Positions 1-6,590 of a DNA stretch of 64,000 nucleotides are shown here, one piece after another. The first letter of the stretch is position 1. Every line of letters begins with the position of its first letter. Below the pieces are notes generated by a model. The model had not been told where the DNA came from. It did no database searches and was given only the letters and a program-made list of their open reading frames with translations. The DNA is taken from contig CAAEUE010000001.1 of assembly GCA_900759015.1 (NCBI GenBank), positions 1 through 64,000 of the forward strand, in the 5' to 3' direction. The translations under genes were made by a program, and so were the position numbers. Source of the DNA: Clostridia bacterium. GTDB taxonomy: Bacteria > Bacillota > Clostridia > TANB77 > CAG-508.

Positions 1-91
1 TACCTGTACCCATACCGAACACAGAAGTCAAGCTCTAATGTGCCGAAAATACTTACGAGTTACCTTGTTGGGAAGATAGGCTTTCGCTAGA
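1..91 (+). rRNA. rrf: 5S ribosomal RNA, 3' part (5' end outside window)
   Basis: The window opens inside a 5S rRNA: the CCGAACACAGAAGTCAAGCTC segment (loop B/helix III) near position 16 and the closing AGATAGGCTTTCGCTAG end match the 5S 3' half. The gene ends near 91 and is followed at once by a T run (92-99) acting as terminator. An rRNA operon therefore presumably lies just upstream, ending here. Confidence 0.9.
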
Positions 92-116
92 TTTTTTTTA
101 TTTATATTTAAATAAG

Positions 117-165
117 AAAAGAAATTAGAGATTAAAGGTTGTTTAATTTGTAATTTCTTTTTTTG
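117..165 (+). terminator. Hairpin with T tract between 5S rRNA and the flavin-reductase gene
   Basis: AAAAGAAATTA (117-127) pairs with TAATTTCTTTT (151-161) and T-rich sequence follows. It may be a back-up terminator for the rRNA operon. The stem is all-AT apart from one G-C pair. Confidence 0.45.
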
Positions 166-202
166 TTTTTATAACATAAATTTATATGTAGAGGAGAAAA
201 TT

Positions 203-799
203 ATGGGAAGAAAAATTTGGAAACCTGGTACGTTTGAATATCCATTGCCAGCGGTTATGGTATCATGTGGTACTATGGAAAAAAGCAATATTATAACAGT
301 TGCATGGACAGGAATTTTAAATACTAATCCAGCAATGGTATACATATCTATAAGACCTATAAGACATTCGTATAATTTAATTAAAGAATCGAGAGAATTT
401 GTAATTAATTTAACTAACAAACAATTGGCATATGCTACTGATTGGTGCGGAGTAAGATCTGGTGAAAAATTTGATAAATTTAAAGAAATGAAATTACATA
501 AAGAAAAGGCACATTTTGTTAAAGCACCTTTAATAAAGGAAAGTCCTGTTTCTATAGAATGCAAGGTAAAAGATATTATAAAACTAGGTTCACATGATAT
601 GTTTGTAGCTGAAGTACTTTCTATAGATGCGGATGAAAAGTATATTGATGAAAAAGGTGCATTTGACATATCAAAATGTGACTTGATTGCTTATGCAAAT
701 GGAGGTTATTATCCATTAGGAAAAAAGATTGGAAAGTTTGGATTTTCCGTTAAAAAAAGAAAAATAAAAAAACGTAAAAAAAGTACAAAAAAACTCTAA
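203..799 (+). CDS. Flavin reductase-like domain protein (flavoredoxin family)
   Basis: A 198-residue protein resembling the FMN-binding flavin reductase-like/flavoredoxin family, small split-barrel proteins that bind FMN and reduce flavins or partner proteins in the cytoplasm. The N-terminal stretch around residues 12-50 (PAVMVSCGTMEKSNIITVAW, then NPAMVYISIRP) and the following RHSYNLIKESREFVINLTN segment are characteristic. The start at 203 has GAGGAG upstream. The last 15 residues are almost all Lys/Arg, which is unusual and outside the fold; they could contact nucleic acid or be neutral drift. The true substrate cannot be read from sequence. Confidence 0.8.
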   Translation: MGRKIWKPGTFEYPLPAVMVSCGTMEKSNIITVAWTGILNTNPAMVYISIRPIRHSYNLIKESREFVINLTNKQLAYATDWCGVRSGEKFDKFKEMKLHKEKAHFVKAPLIKESPVSIECKVKDIIKLGSHDMFVAEVLSIDADEKYIDEKGAFDISKCDLIAYANGGYYPLGKKIGKFGFSVKKRKIKKRKKSTKKL

Positions 800-816
800 G
801 AAATACATTATTATTG

Positions 817-845
817 TTGACTTATTAAAAAAAACATGATAAAAT
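817..845 (+). promoter_or_regulatory. Sigma-A-type promoter of the rpmG-secE-nusG-rplKA run
   Basis: TTGACT (817-822), a 17-nt spacer and TAAAAT (840-845), about 75 nt upstream of rpmG. Confidence 0.75.
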
Positions 846-919
846 ATTCAAGCGTATGTATGAGATATTACATGGCTCACATCGTTTCAAAGAAATATTA
901 GTAACGGAGGTGTATTATA

Positions 920-1084
920 GTGGCAGCAAAAGGAGCAAGAGAGATGATCATCTTAGAATGCACAGATTGTAAAAGAAGAAATTATACAACATTTAAAAAC
1001 AAGAGAAATAATACCGAAAGATTAGAAATAGCTAAATATTGTAAATTCTGTAAAAAACATACAAAGCATAAAGAAACAAAATAA
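920..1084 (+). CDS. rpmG: 50S ribosomal protein L33
   Basis: A 54-residue L33 starting at GTG (920) after the ribosome-binding site GGAGG at 906-910. It carries the zinc-ribbon (C+) form with the pairs CTDC near residue 14 and CKFC near residue 42. As in most Firmicutes, this small gene leads straight into secE-nusG, 23 nt downstream, so translation and export components are co-transcribed from the 817 promoter. Confidence 0.95.
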   Translation: MAAKGAREMIILECTDCKRRNYTTFKNKRNNTERLEIAKYCKFCKKHTKHKETK

Positions 1085-1107
1085 GCTATTTTTAAGGAGG
1101 AAAGAGA

Positions 1108-1458
1108 ATGGCCAAAGATAAGAAGAAAGTAAATGCTAGTGAAGATAAAAAGAAGAAACATTTTTGGAAGGATTACAGAGCAGAATTAAAGAAAGTTAAA
1201 TGGCCAACAGCAAAAGAACTTTTTAATAGTACAGCTGCTGTACTTGCAATAGTATTCATTGTTGCTGCTATTGTAATTATTTTAGATTTAGCTTTTGAAT
1301 CACTAAATAGACTAGAAGTTAATGGCATAGAAAAATTGCAAAATTCTATTGTGATAGAAGAAAATGCTGACAATACTGTAAATTCAGACGAAAATGAATT
1401 AGTAGAAAACGCAATTACAGAAAATGAATTGAATGCTGCTGAAAATACAGTAGAATAA
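1108..1458 (+). CDS. secE: Preprotein translocase subunit SecE
   Basis: SecE clamps SecY in the SecYEG channel of the membrane. The family core is visible: a Lys-rich N-terminus, the amphipathic ELKKVKWPTAKEL helix at about residues 26-38 and one membrane helix at about residues 43-65. The protein is 116 residues, much longer than the usual 60-75, because of an acidic Asn/Glu-rich tail of about 45 residues after the membrane segment (EENADNTVNSDENELVENA and onward). The tail would lie on the outer face if topology is canonical. Position between rpmG and nusG is conserved. Confidence 0.93.
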   Translation: MAKDKKKVNASEDKKKKHFWKDYRAELKKVKWPTAKELFNSTAAVLAIVFIVAAIVIILDLAFESLNRLEVNGIEKLQNSIVIEENADNTVNSDENELVENAITENELNAAENTVE

Positions 1459-1481
1459 AATTTTTAGCAAGGAGGCCAATT

Positions 1482-2012
1482 ATGTCTCAAGAAAAGGACA
1501 TGCAACCTAAATGGTATGTTGTACATACTTATTCTGGTTACGAAAATAAAGTTAAAACAGATTTGGAAAAAACAGTAAAAAATAGAGAATTAGAAGATTA
1601 TATCTTTGATATTGTTGTTCCTATGGAAGAACAAATCGAAATAAAAGATGGTAAAAGAAAAACTAATTTGAAAAAAGTTTTTCCAGGATATGTTTTAGTA
1701 AAGATGATTGTAACCGAAGAATCTTGGTATATCGTAAGAAATACTAGAGGCGTTACAGGTTTTGTTGGTTCAGGGACAGATCCTATTCCTCTTACTGAAG
1801 AAGAAATAAGAAAAATGGGATTTGAATTAACAGAAGTCAATGTTGATTATGACATTAACGATTCTGTAAAAATATTAAATGGACCATTAGAAAACTTTGT
1901 AGGAGTTGTACAAGAAATAAATAAAGAAAAACACAAAGTTAAAGTTTTGGTATCTATGTTTGGAAGAGAAACTCCAGTAGAGCTAGAATTTTCACAAGTG
2001 CAAAAAGTATAA
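1482..2012 (+). CDS. nusG: Transcription termination/antitermination protein NusG
   Basis: A 176-residue NusG. The NGN domain starts at KWYVVHTYSGYENKVK and includes the VFPGYVLVKM strand and the RNTRGVTGFVG motif; the C-terminal KOW domain begins about residue 122 (DSVKILNGPLENFVGVVQ). It binds RNA polymerase and couples it to Rho or the ribosome. An AAGGAGG site precedes the ATG at 1482. It lies between secE and rplK as usual. Confidence 0.97.
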   Translation: MSQEKDMQPKWYVVHTYSGYENKVKTDLEKTVKNRELEDYIFDIVVPMEEQIEIKDGKRKTNLKKVFPGYVLVKMIVTEESWYIVRNTRGVTGFVGSGTDPIPLTEEEIRKMGFELTEVNVDYDINDSVKILNGPLENFVGVVQEINKEKHKVKVLVSMFGRETPVELEFSQVQKV

Positions 2013-2077
2013 TATTGAGGTCTTAGATTTCAATAAAAAATACAATTGAAAATTCATTAAAGGAGGTGCAATGTAAG

Positions 2078-2506
2078 ATGGCAGAGAAAGAAGTTGTAAA
2101 TGTTATAAAATTACAAATAGAAGCTGGTAAAGCTACTCCAGCTCCACCAGTAGGTCCAGCATTAGGTTCAAGTGGTGTTAATATTATGCAATTTGTTAAA
2201 GAATTTAATGATAAAACTGCAAATCAACCAGGAATGATAATTCCAGTTGTTATAACAGTATATAAAGATAAATCATTTACTTTCATAACAAAAGTTCCAC
2301 CAGTTGCTGTACTTATTAAAAAAGCATTAAAAATAGAAAAAGGTTCAGGAAAACCAAATAAAGATAAAGTAGCTAAAATAACAACAGAACAAGTTAAAGC
2401 TATAGCTGAACAAAAAATGGAAGACTTAAATGCAGCATCATTAGAAGCTGCTATGAGTATGGTAAAAGGAACAGCTCGTAGTATGGGAGTTGTAGTTGTA
2501 GACTAA
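2078..2506 (+). CDS. rplK: 50S ribosomal protein L11
   Basis: L11 forms the GTPase-associated centre on 23S rRNA with L10/L12. From ATG 2078 the product is 142 residues, the standard length, with KLQIEAGKATPAPPVGPALG at the N-terminus and the RNA-binding C-terminal domain. An in-frame GTG at 2066 lies inside the AGGAGG site (2061-2066), so 2078 is the better start. rplA follows 49 nt downstream. Confidence 0.96.
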   Translation: MAEKEVVNVIKLQIEAGKATPAPPVGPALGSSGVNIMQFVKEFNDKTANQPGMIIPVVITVYKDKSFTFITKVPPVAVLIKKALKIEKGSGKPNKDKVAKITTEQVKAIAEQKMEDLNAASLEAAMSMVKGTARSMGVVVVD

Positions 2507-2555
2507 TTATAAAATTGGGAGAATGTAAATTCGCTAAAACCAGAGGAGGTAAAAT

Positions 2556-3239
2556 ATGAAAAGAGGAAAGAAATATCAAGAAGCTGCAAAGCTTATTGAA
2601 AAAGGTAAATTATATGAAGCTAAAGAAGCTTTAGAATTAATTGAAAAAATGCCTAAAGCAAATTTTGATGAAACAGTTGAGTTACATGTAAAATTAGGTG
2701 TTGATTCTAAACATGCAGAACAACAAGTTAGAGGAACTGTTGTACTTCCTAATGGAACAGGAAAAACATTAAAAGTTCTTGTATTTGCAAAAGGTGACAA
2801 GGCTAAAGAAGCTGAAGAAGCTGGAGCAGACTTTGTTGGTGCTGAAGAATTAATACCAAAAATAGAAAAAGAAAATTGGTTTGATTATGATGTTATAGTT
2901 GCTACACCTAATATGATGGGTGTTGTAGGAAGACTAGGAAAGATTTTAGGACCAAAAGGATTAATGCCAAACCCAAAATCTGGAACAGTTACTATGGATG
3001 TAGCAAAAGCTATACAAGAAATTAAATCAGGAAAAGTTGAATATAGATTAGATAAAACTAATATTATTCACCTTGGATTTGGAAAGGTTTCATTTGGAGC
3101 TGATAAATTAGAAGAAAACTATAAAACAGTTATAGATGCTATTATAAAAGCAAAACCAGCTGCTGCAAAAGGACAATACATAAAGAGTGTTGCAATTGCA
3201 AAAACAATGGGACCAAGTGTATATGTTAATCAAAAATAA
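2556..3239 (+). CDS. rplA: 50S ribosomal protein L1
   Basis: A 227-residue L1, full length. The KRGKKYQEA start, the ANFDETVELHVKLGVD segment and the MPNPKSGTVT loop are family hallmarks. It binds helix 76-78 of 23S rRNA at the E-site stalk and in many bacteria represses its own rplK-rplA mRNA; I did not identify an obvious L1 target upstream. The L10 leader begins right after its stop codon. Confidence 0.97.
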   Translation: MKRGKKYQEAAKLIEKGKLYEAKEALELIEKMPKANFDETVELHVKLGVDSKHAEQQVRGTVVLPNGTGKTLKVLVFAKGDKAKEAEEAGADFVGAEELIPKIEKENWFDYDVIVATPNMMGVVGRLGKILGPKGLMPNPKSGTVTMDVAKAIQEIKSGKVEYRLDKTNIIHLGFGKVSFGADKLEENYKTVIDAIIKAKPAAAKGQYIKSVAIAKTMGPSVYVNQK

Positions 3240-3248
3240 TTTTATATA

Positions 3249-3354
3249 GGCCAAAGAAAGTAGGCAATCAGTAAGTCCTACCGAGGCAAAAAGTGCGGAT
3301 TATCCTAATCTTTATGCCTCGTAAATTGGCTATAAAGATTAGGTTTATTTATTT
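3249..3354 (+). promoter_or_regulatory. L10 leader RNA with competing terminator hairpin
   Basis: The rplA-rplJ gap carries the L10-leader layout: outer stem GCCAA (3250-3254) with TTGGC (3326-3330), hairpin GTAGG/CCTAC (3260-3264/3277-3281) and stem GAGGCA/TGCCTC (3283-3288/3315-3320). A 12-bp perfect hairpin, CCTAATCTTTAT (3304-3315) with ATAAAGATTAGG (3332-3343), followed by TTTATTTATTT, overlaps it and cannot form together with the stem. That is the attenuation arrangement known for L10(L12)4 autoregulation. Confidence 0.88.
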
Positions 3355-3371
3355 AGGAGGTGAATACTAAA

Positions 3372-3875
3372 ATGGCAAATCAAAAAGCTATTGAAAAGAA
3401 ACAATCAGAAGTATCAGCATTAGCAGAAAAAATGAAAGAATCAAAATTAGTATTATTAACAGATTACAGAGGAATATCTGTAGAAGATGTTACAGGATTA
3501 AGATCTAATTTAAGAAAAGTAGATGCTGAATATAAAGTTATTAAAAACAATATTACAAGAAGAGCATTAGCAGAAGCTAAAATTGAAGGATTAGAAGATT
3601 TATTAGTTGGACCTACAGCAGTAGTTCTTTCTAGTGAAGATTACTTAGAACCTTTAAAAGCAGTTTATGAATATGCAAAAAATAATGAAACTTACAAAAT
3701 AAAAGGTGGAGTTATTGATGGAAAAGTAATGACAACAGAAGAATTAATCACTCTTGCAAAATTACCATCAAGAGAAACACTTATATCTATGCTTGCAGGT
3801 GCTTTACTTGGAAATATTTCAAAACTTGCAGTTGCATTAGATCAAGTTAGAGTTCAAAAAGAAACTAATGAATAA
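3372..3875 (+). CDS. rplJ: 50S ribosomal protein L10
   Basis: A 167-residue L10 starting at ATG 3372, 11 nt after the AGGAGG at 3355-3360; an in-frame GTG at 3360 overlaps that site and is unlikely. The N-terminal domain binds 23S rRNA (LLTDYRGISVEDVTGLR; the YKVIKNNITRRAL strand-helix is typical) and the C-terminal helix would bind L12 dimers. It is the likely feedback regulator acting on the leader just upstream. Confidence 0.96.
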   Translation: MANQKAIEKKQSEVSALAEKMKESKLVLLTDYRGISVEDVTGLRSNLRKVDAEYKVIKNNITRRALAEAKIEGLEDLLVGPTAVVLSSEDYLEPLKAVYEYAKNNETYKIKGGVIDGKVMTTEELITLAKLPSRETLISMLAGALLGNISKLAVALDQVRVQKETNE

Positions 3876-3938
3876 TTAAATAAATTTAATAGAGTAGTGG
3901 ACTTAAACCACAATAATAAAAATTAGGAGGAATAAAAA

Positions 3939-4307
3939 ATGACTATAGTTGAAGAATTATTAGAAAAAATTGATGGTTTAACAGTAGTTGAATTATCAGA
4001 ATTAGTAAAAGGAATTGAAGAAAAATATGGAGTATCTGCAGTAGCAGCAGCTGCACCAGCAGCTGGAGCAGTAGCTGGAGGAGCTGCTGAAGAAAAATCT
4101 TCTTTCAATGTTGTATTAAAAGAAGTTGGAGCTAACAAAATCCAAGTAATCAAAGTTGTTAGAGATGTAACAGGATTAGGATTAAAAGAAGCTAAAGATT
4201 TAGTTGATGGAGCTCCAAAAACAGTTAAAGAAGGAGTTTCTAAAGAAGAAGCTGAAGAAATTAAAGAAAAATTCACAGCAGCTGGAGCTGTTATCGAATT
4301 AGCTTAG
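3939..4307 (+). CDS. rplL: 50S ribosomal protein L7/L12
   Basis: A 122-residue L12: N-terminal dimerisation/L10-binding domain (residues 1-35), an Ala/Gly-rich hinge (AVAAAAPAAGAVAGGAAEE) and the C-terminal factor-binding domain with VIKVVRDVTGLGLKEAKDLV. It recruits translation GTPases. In most Firmicutes rpoB follows directly; here a terminator and an unrelated gene follow, so this operon ends with rplL. Confidence 0.97.
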   Translation: MTIVEELLEKIDGLTVVELSELVKGIEEKYGVSAVAAAAPAAGAVAGGAAEEKSSFNVVLKEVGANKIQVIKVVRDVTGLGLKEAKDLVDGAPKTVKEGVSKEEAEEIKEKFTAAGAVIELA

Positions 4308-4340
4308 TAAATTATTTGTTTAAGAATAAGTTTATGATAA

Positions 4341-4378
4341 AAAAAGAAATTGTATTTTATATGCAATTTCTTTTTTTT
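4341..4378 (+). terminator. Intrinsic terminator of the rpmG-rplL run
   Basis: AGAAATTG (4345-4352) pairs with CAATTTCT (4364-4371) and is followed by a T8 tract. Confidence 0.8.
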
Positions 4379-4410
4379 ATGTTATAATCTTTGCAAAAGG
4401 AGGCTTGATT

Positions 4411-5112
4411 ATGGGAAAATATGTTGGAATTATTGCTGCAATGCCAGAAGAAATGGAAGCAATAAAAAGTAAAATGATAAACACTAAAGAAGTAGATATT
4501 TTTAATTTAAAATTCTTTGAAGGAAAAATAAAAAATCAAAAAATAATTTTAGTAAAATGTGGTGTTGGAAAAGTAAACGCTGCAAGAACTACACAAATAA
4601 TGATAGATAAATTTGATATAGATTATATTATAAATATAGGTTCCGCAGGAAGCATTAATGACGATGTAGAATATGGCGATATTGTTATTGGTAAATATGT
4701 ATTACAACACGATTTTGACATTACAGCTTTTGGACATGAGAAAGGATATATAAGCAATATTGGTGTTAAGTTAGAGAGTAACACAAAATTAATTAAAAGA
4801 TGTGAATATGTAATAAAAAACATGAAAGAAAACAATTACAAATGTGTAATTGGAACAATTGCAACAGGAGATATATTCTGTACAAGCAAAAAAATGAAAA
4901 ATAAAATACGCACAAAATTTGATGCGGATTGTGTCGAGATGGAAGGAGCAGCTATTGCACAGACAGCATATTTATCTGATACTCCTTTTATAATTATTAG
5001 ATCAATTTCAGATAGTCCAAATGAAGAGAACCAAATTGATTTTAACAAATATTTAAAGATGGCAGCAGATAGATGTGCTATTTTTATAGAGAACTTAATG
5101 GGAGCAAACTAA
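4411..5112 (+). CDS. mtnN: 5'-methylthioadenosine/S-adenosylhomocysteine nucleosidase
   Basis: A 233-residue nucleosidase that cleaves adenine from methylthioadenosine and S-adenosylhomocysteine, recycling SAM by-products. The start motif GIIAAMPEEMEAI, the NIGSAGSIN phosphorylase-fold loop, the active-site VEMEGAAIAQ helix and the RSISDSPN motif with the catalytic Asp are all present. ATG 4411 is preferred: AAAGGAGG ends 7 nt before it. It sits alone between the rplL terminator and the promoter of the next gene. Confidence 0.94.
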   Translation: MGKYVGIIAAMPEEMEAIKSKMINTKEVDIFNLKFFEGKIKNQKIILVKCGVGKVNAARTTQIMIDKFDIDYIINIGSAGSINDDVEYGDIVIGKYVLQHDFDITAFGHEKGYISNIGVKLESNTKLIKRCEYVIKNMKENNYKCVIGTIATGDIFCTSKKMKNKIRTKFDADCVEMEGAAIAQTAYLSDTPFIIIRSISDSPNEENQIDFNKYLKMAADRCAIFIENLMGAN

Positions 5113-5141
5113 TTGACTTTTTAAAGGATTCATTATATACT
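5113..5141 (+). promoter_or_regulatory. Promoter of the SH3/NlpC-P60 gene
   Basis: TTGACT (5113-5118), 17-nt spacer, TATACT (5136-5141); it starts directly at the mtnN stop codon. Confidence 0.7.
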
Positions 5142-5193
5142 AATACCTATGAAAATAAGAATTTAAACTATATTTCTAAGGAGAAGAATTAGG

Positions 5194-6564
5194 ATGTACA
5201 AAAAGAAATTATTAATAATTTTAATTATTATTGCAATCTTATCTGTAATGACAGTTATTTCAAATGCTGCAACAAATGGAGTAATTACAGGTGAAACTGT
5301 AAAATTACGTAAGGCTCCAAGCTTAGATGCTGGACTTGTTACATTACTTTCAGTTGATAATAAAGTTGAAGTGTTGGGAAAAGAAGGAGACTGGTATCAG
5401 ATAAAATATAAAGAATATCAAGGATATGTATATGCAGATTATATAGATGTAGAAGGTGAAGTCGTAGATAATACAGCTACTACTAATCAAGTTACCAACA
5501 ATACTGTAGACAATACAGTTAATTCTGTAGTAAATGCTGTTTCAAATGAAACTATTCCACAGGAAAATGTAGTTACAAATAATACAGTAACTAATACGAC
5601 AGCAGATACAACAAACTCTGAAATACAAAATAATATTATTGGAACAAGTCAAAAATTATCAGAAGATTATGAACTAAAAATATTACCACTAATAAATGCT
5701 GAAACAGTACAAACATTAGTTGAAGACACAACAGTAACTGTAGATGATGAGGTAAATGGTTGGGCTTTCATATCAACAGATACAGTTTCTGGATGGATAA
5801 GAGCAGATAAGTTAACTGCAGAAGAAGTAAAACAAAATTCACCAGAACAAACAAAGAACGCAGAGCAGGAAGAAGAAACACCAGCTACTACACCAGAGAA
5901 ACAAACAGGTTATATTAGTGCAAGTAGTGTTAATGTTAGATCAAGTGCAAGTACTTCTGCAAATATTGTTACAACATTAACAAGAAATACAGCAGTTACT
6001 ATAGAAGGAAAAGAAAATGGGTGGACAAAAATAACAACAAACGCAGGTGTTAGTGGATATGTATCAAGCGAATACATTTCAGATAAACAAGTTCAATCAA
6101 CTAACAGAAGTGATAGCGAAAGGACTCAAAAAATTGTAGATTTACCAAATACTACAGCTGATGCAAAAGAATCAGAAGATACAAAAACAGTTATAAGTAA
6201 AGGTGAAGAAGTAGTTGATTATGCCAAAACATTATTAGGAAGAGCATATGTTTATGGAGGAGTGGGTCCAAATTCTTTTGATTGTTCAGGTTTTACTCAA
6301 TATGTATATAGTAAATTTGGTGTGGATTTATCACATTCAGCATCAGCACAAGCTAATATAGGAACTACAGTTTCAAAAGCAAATTTACAATTAGGAGATA
6401 TGGTATTCTTTTCACAAGGTGGGAGCTATATAGGACACGTAGGAATATTTGTAGGAAATAACAGCTTTATACATGCTGCTAATCCACAAAAAGGAGTTGT
6501 AATAACATCATTATCTGATGGATATTATACAAAAAATTATAAAACAGCTAAAAGAATATTATAA
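5194..6564 (+). CDS. Secreted cell-wall hydrolase with SH3b repeats and NlpC/P60 domain
   Basis: A 456-residue exported peptidoglycan endopeptidase. A signal peptide covers residues 1-26 (hydrophobic core then SNAA). Three SH3b-like modules follow, near residues 28-82 (clear, ETVKLRKAPS), 150-212 (divergent) and 238-298 (SVNVRSSAS), joined by Asn/Thr/Glu-rich linkers. The NlpC/P60 domain occupies about 335-456, with Cys364 (FDCSGF), His415 (GHVGIF) and His427 (IHAA) as catalytic triad. Such enzymes cut the D-Glu to diamino-acid bond in stem peptides during growth or separation. It has its own promoter. Confidence 0.94.
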   Translation: MYKKKLLIILIIIAILSVMTVISNAATNGVITGETVKLRKAPSLDAGLVTLLSVDNKVEVLGKEGDWYQIKYKEYQGYVYADYIDVEGEVVDNTATTNQVTNNTVDNTVNSVVNAVSNETIPQENVVTNNTVTNTTADTTNSEIQNNIIGTSQKLSEDYELKILPLINAETVQTLVEDTTVTVDDEVNGWAFISTDTVSGWIRADKLTAEEVKQNSPEQTKNAEQEEETPATTPEKQTGYISASSVNVRSSASTSANIVTTLTRNTAVTIEGKENGWTKITTNAGVSGYVSSEYISDKQVQSTNRSDSERTQKIVDLPNTTADAKESEDTKTVISKGEEVVDYAKTLLGRAYVYGGVGPNSFDCSGFTQYVYSKFGVDLSHSASAQANIGTTVSKANLQLGDMVFFSQGGSYIGHVGIFVGNNSFIHAANPQKGVVITSLSDGYYTKNYKTAKRIL

Positions 6565-6590
6565 TTGGGGGCAAATAGAAATGAGGTAAT

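Noticed and set aside
4308..4400. Start of rpoB after rplL
   Set aside because: No long frame or RpoB motif; the segment contains a terminator and leads to mtnN.
6581..6589. ATG-AGG-TAA mini-ORF just before comEC
   Set aside because: Only two codons; more simply the GAGG is the ribosome-binding site for the TTG start.
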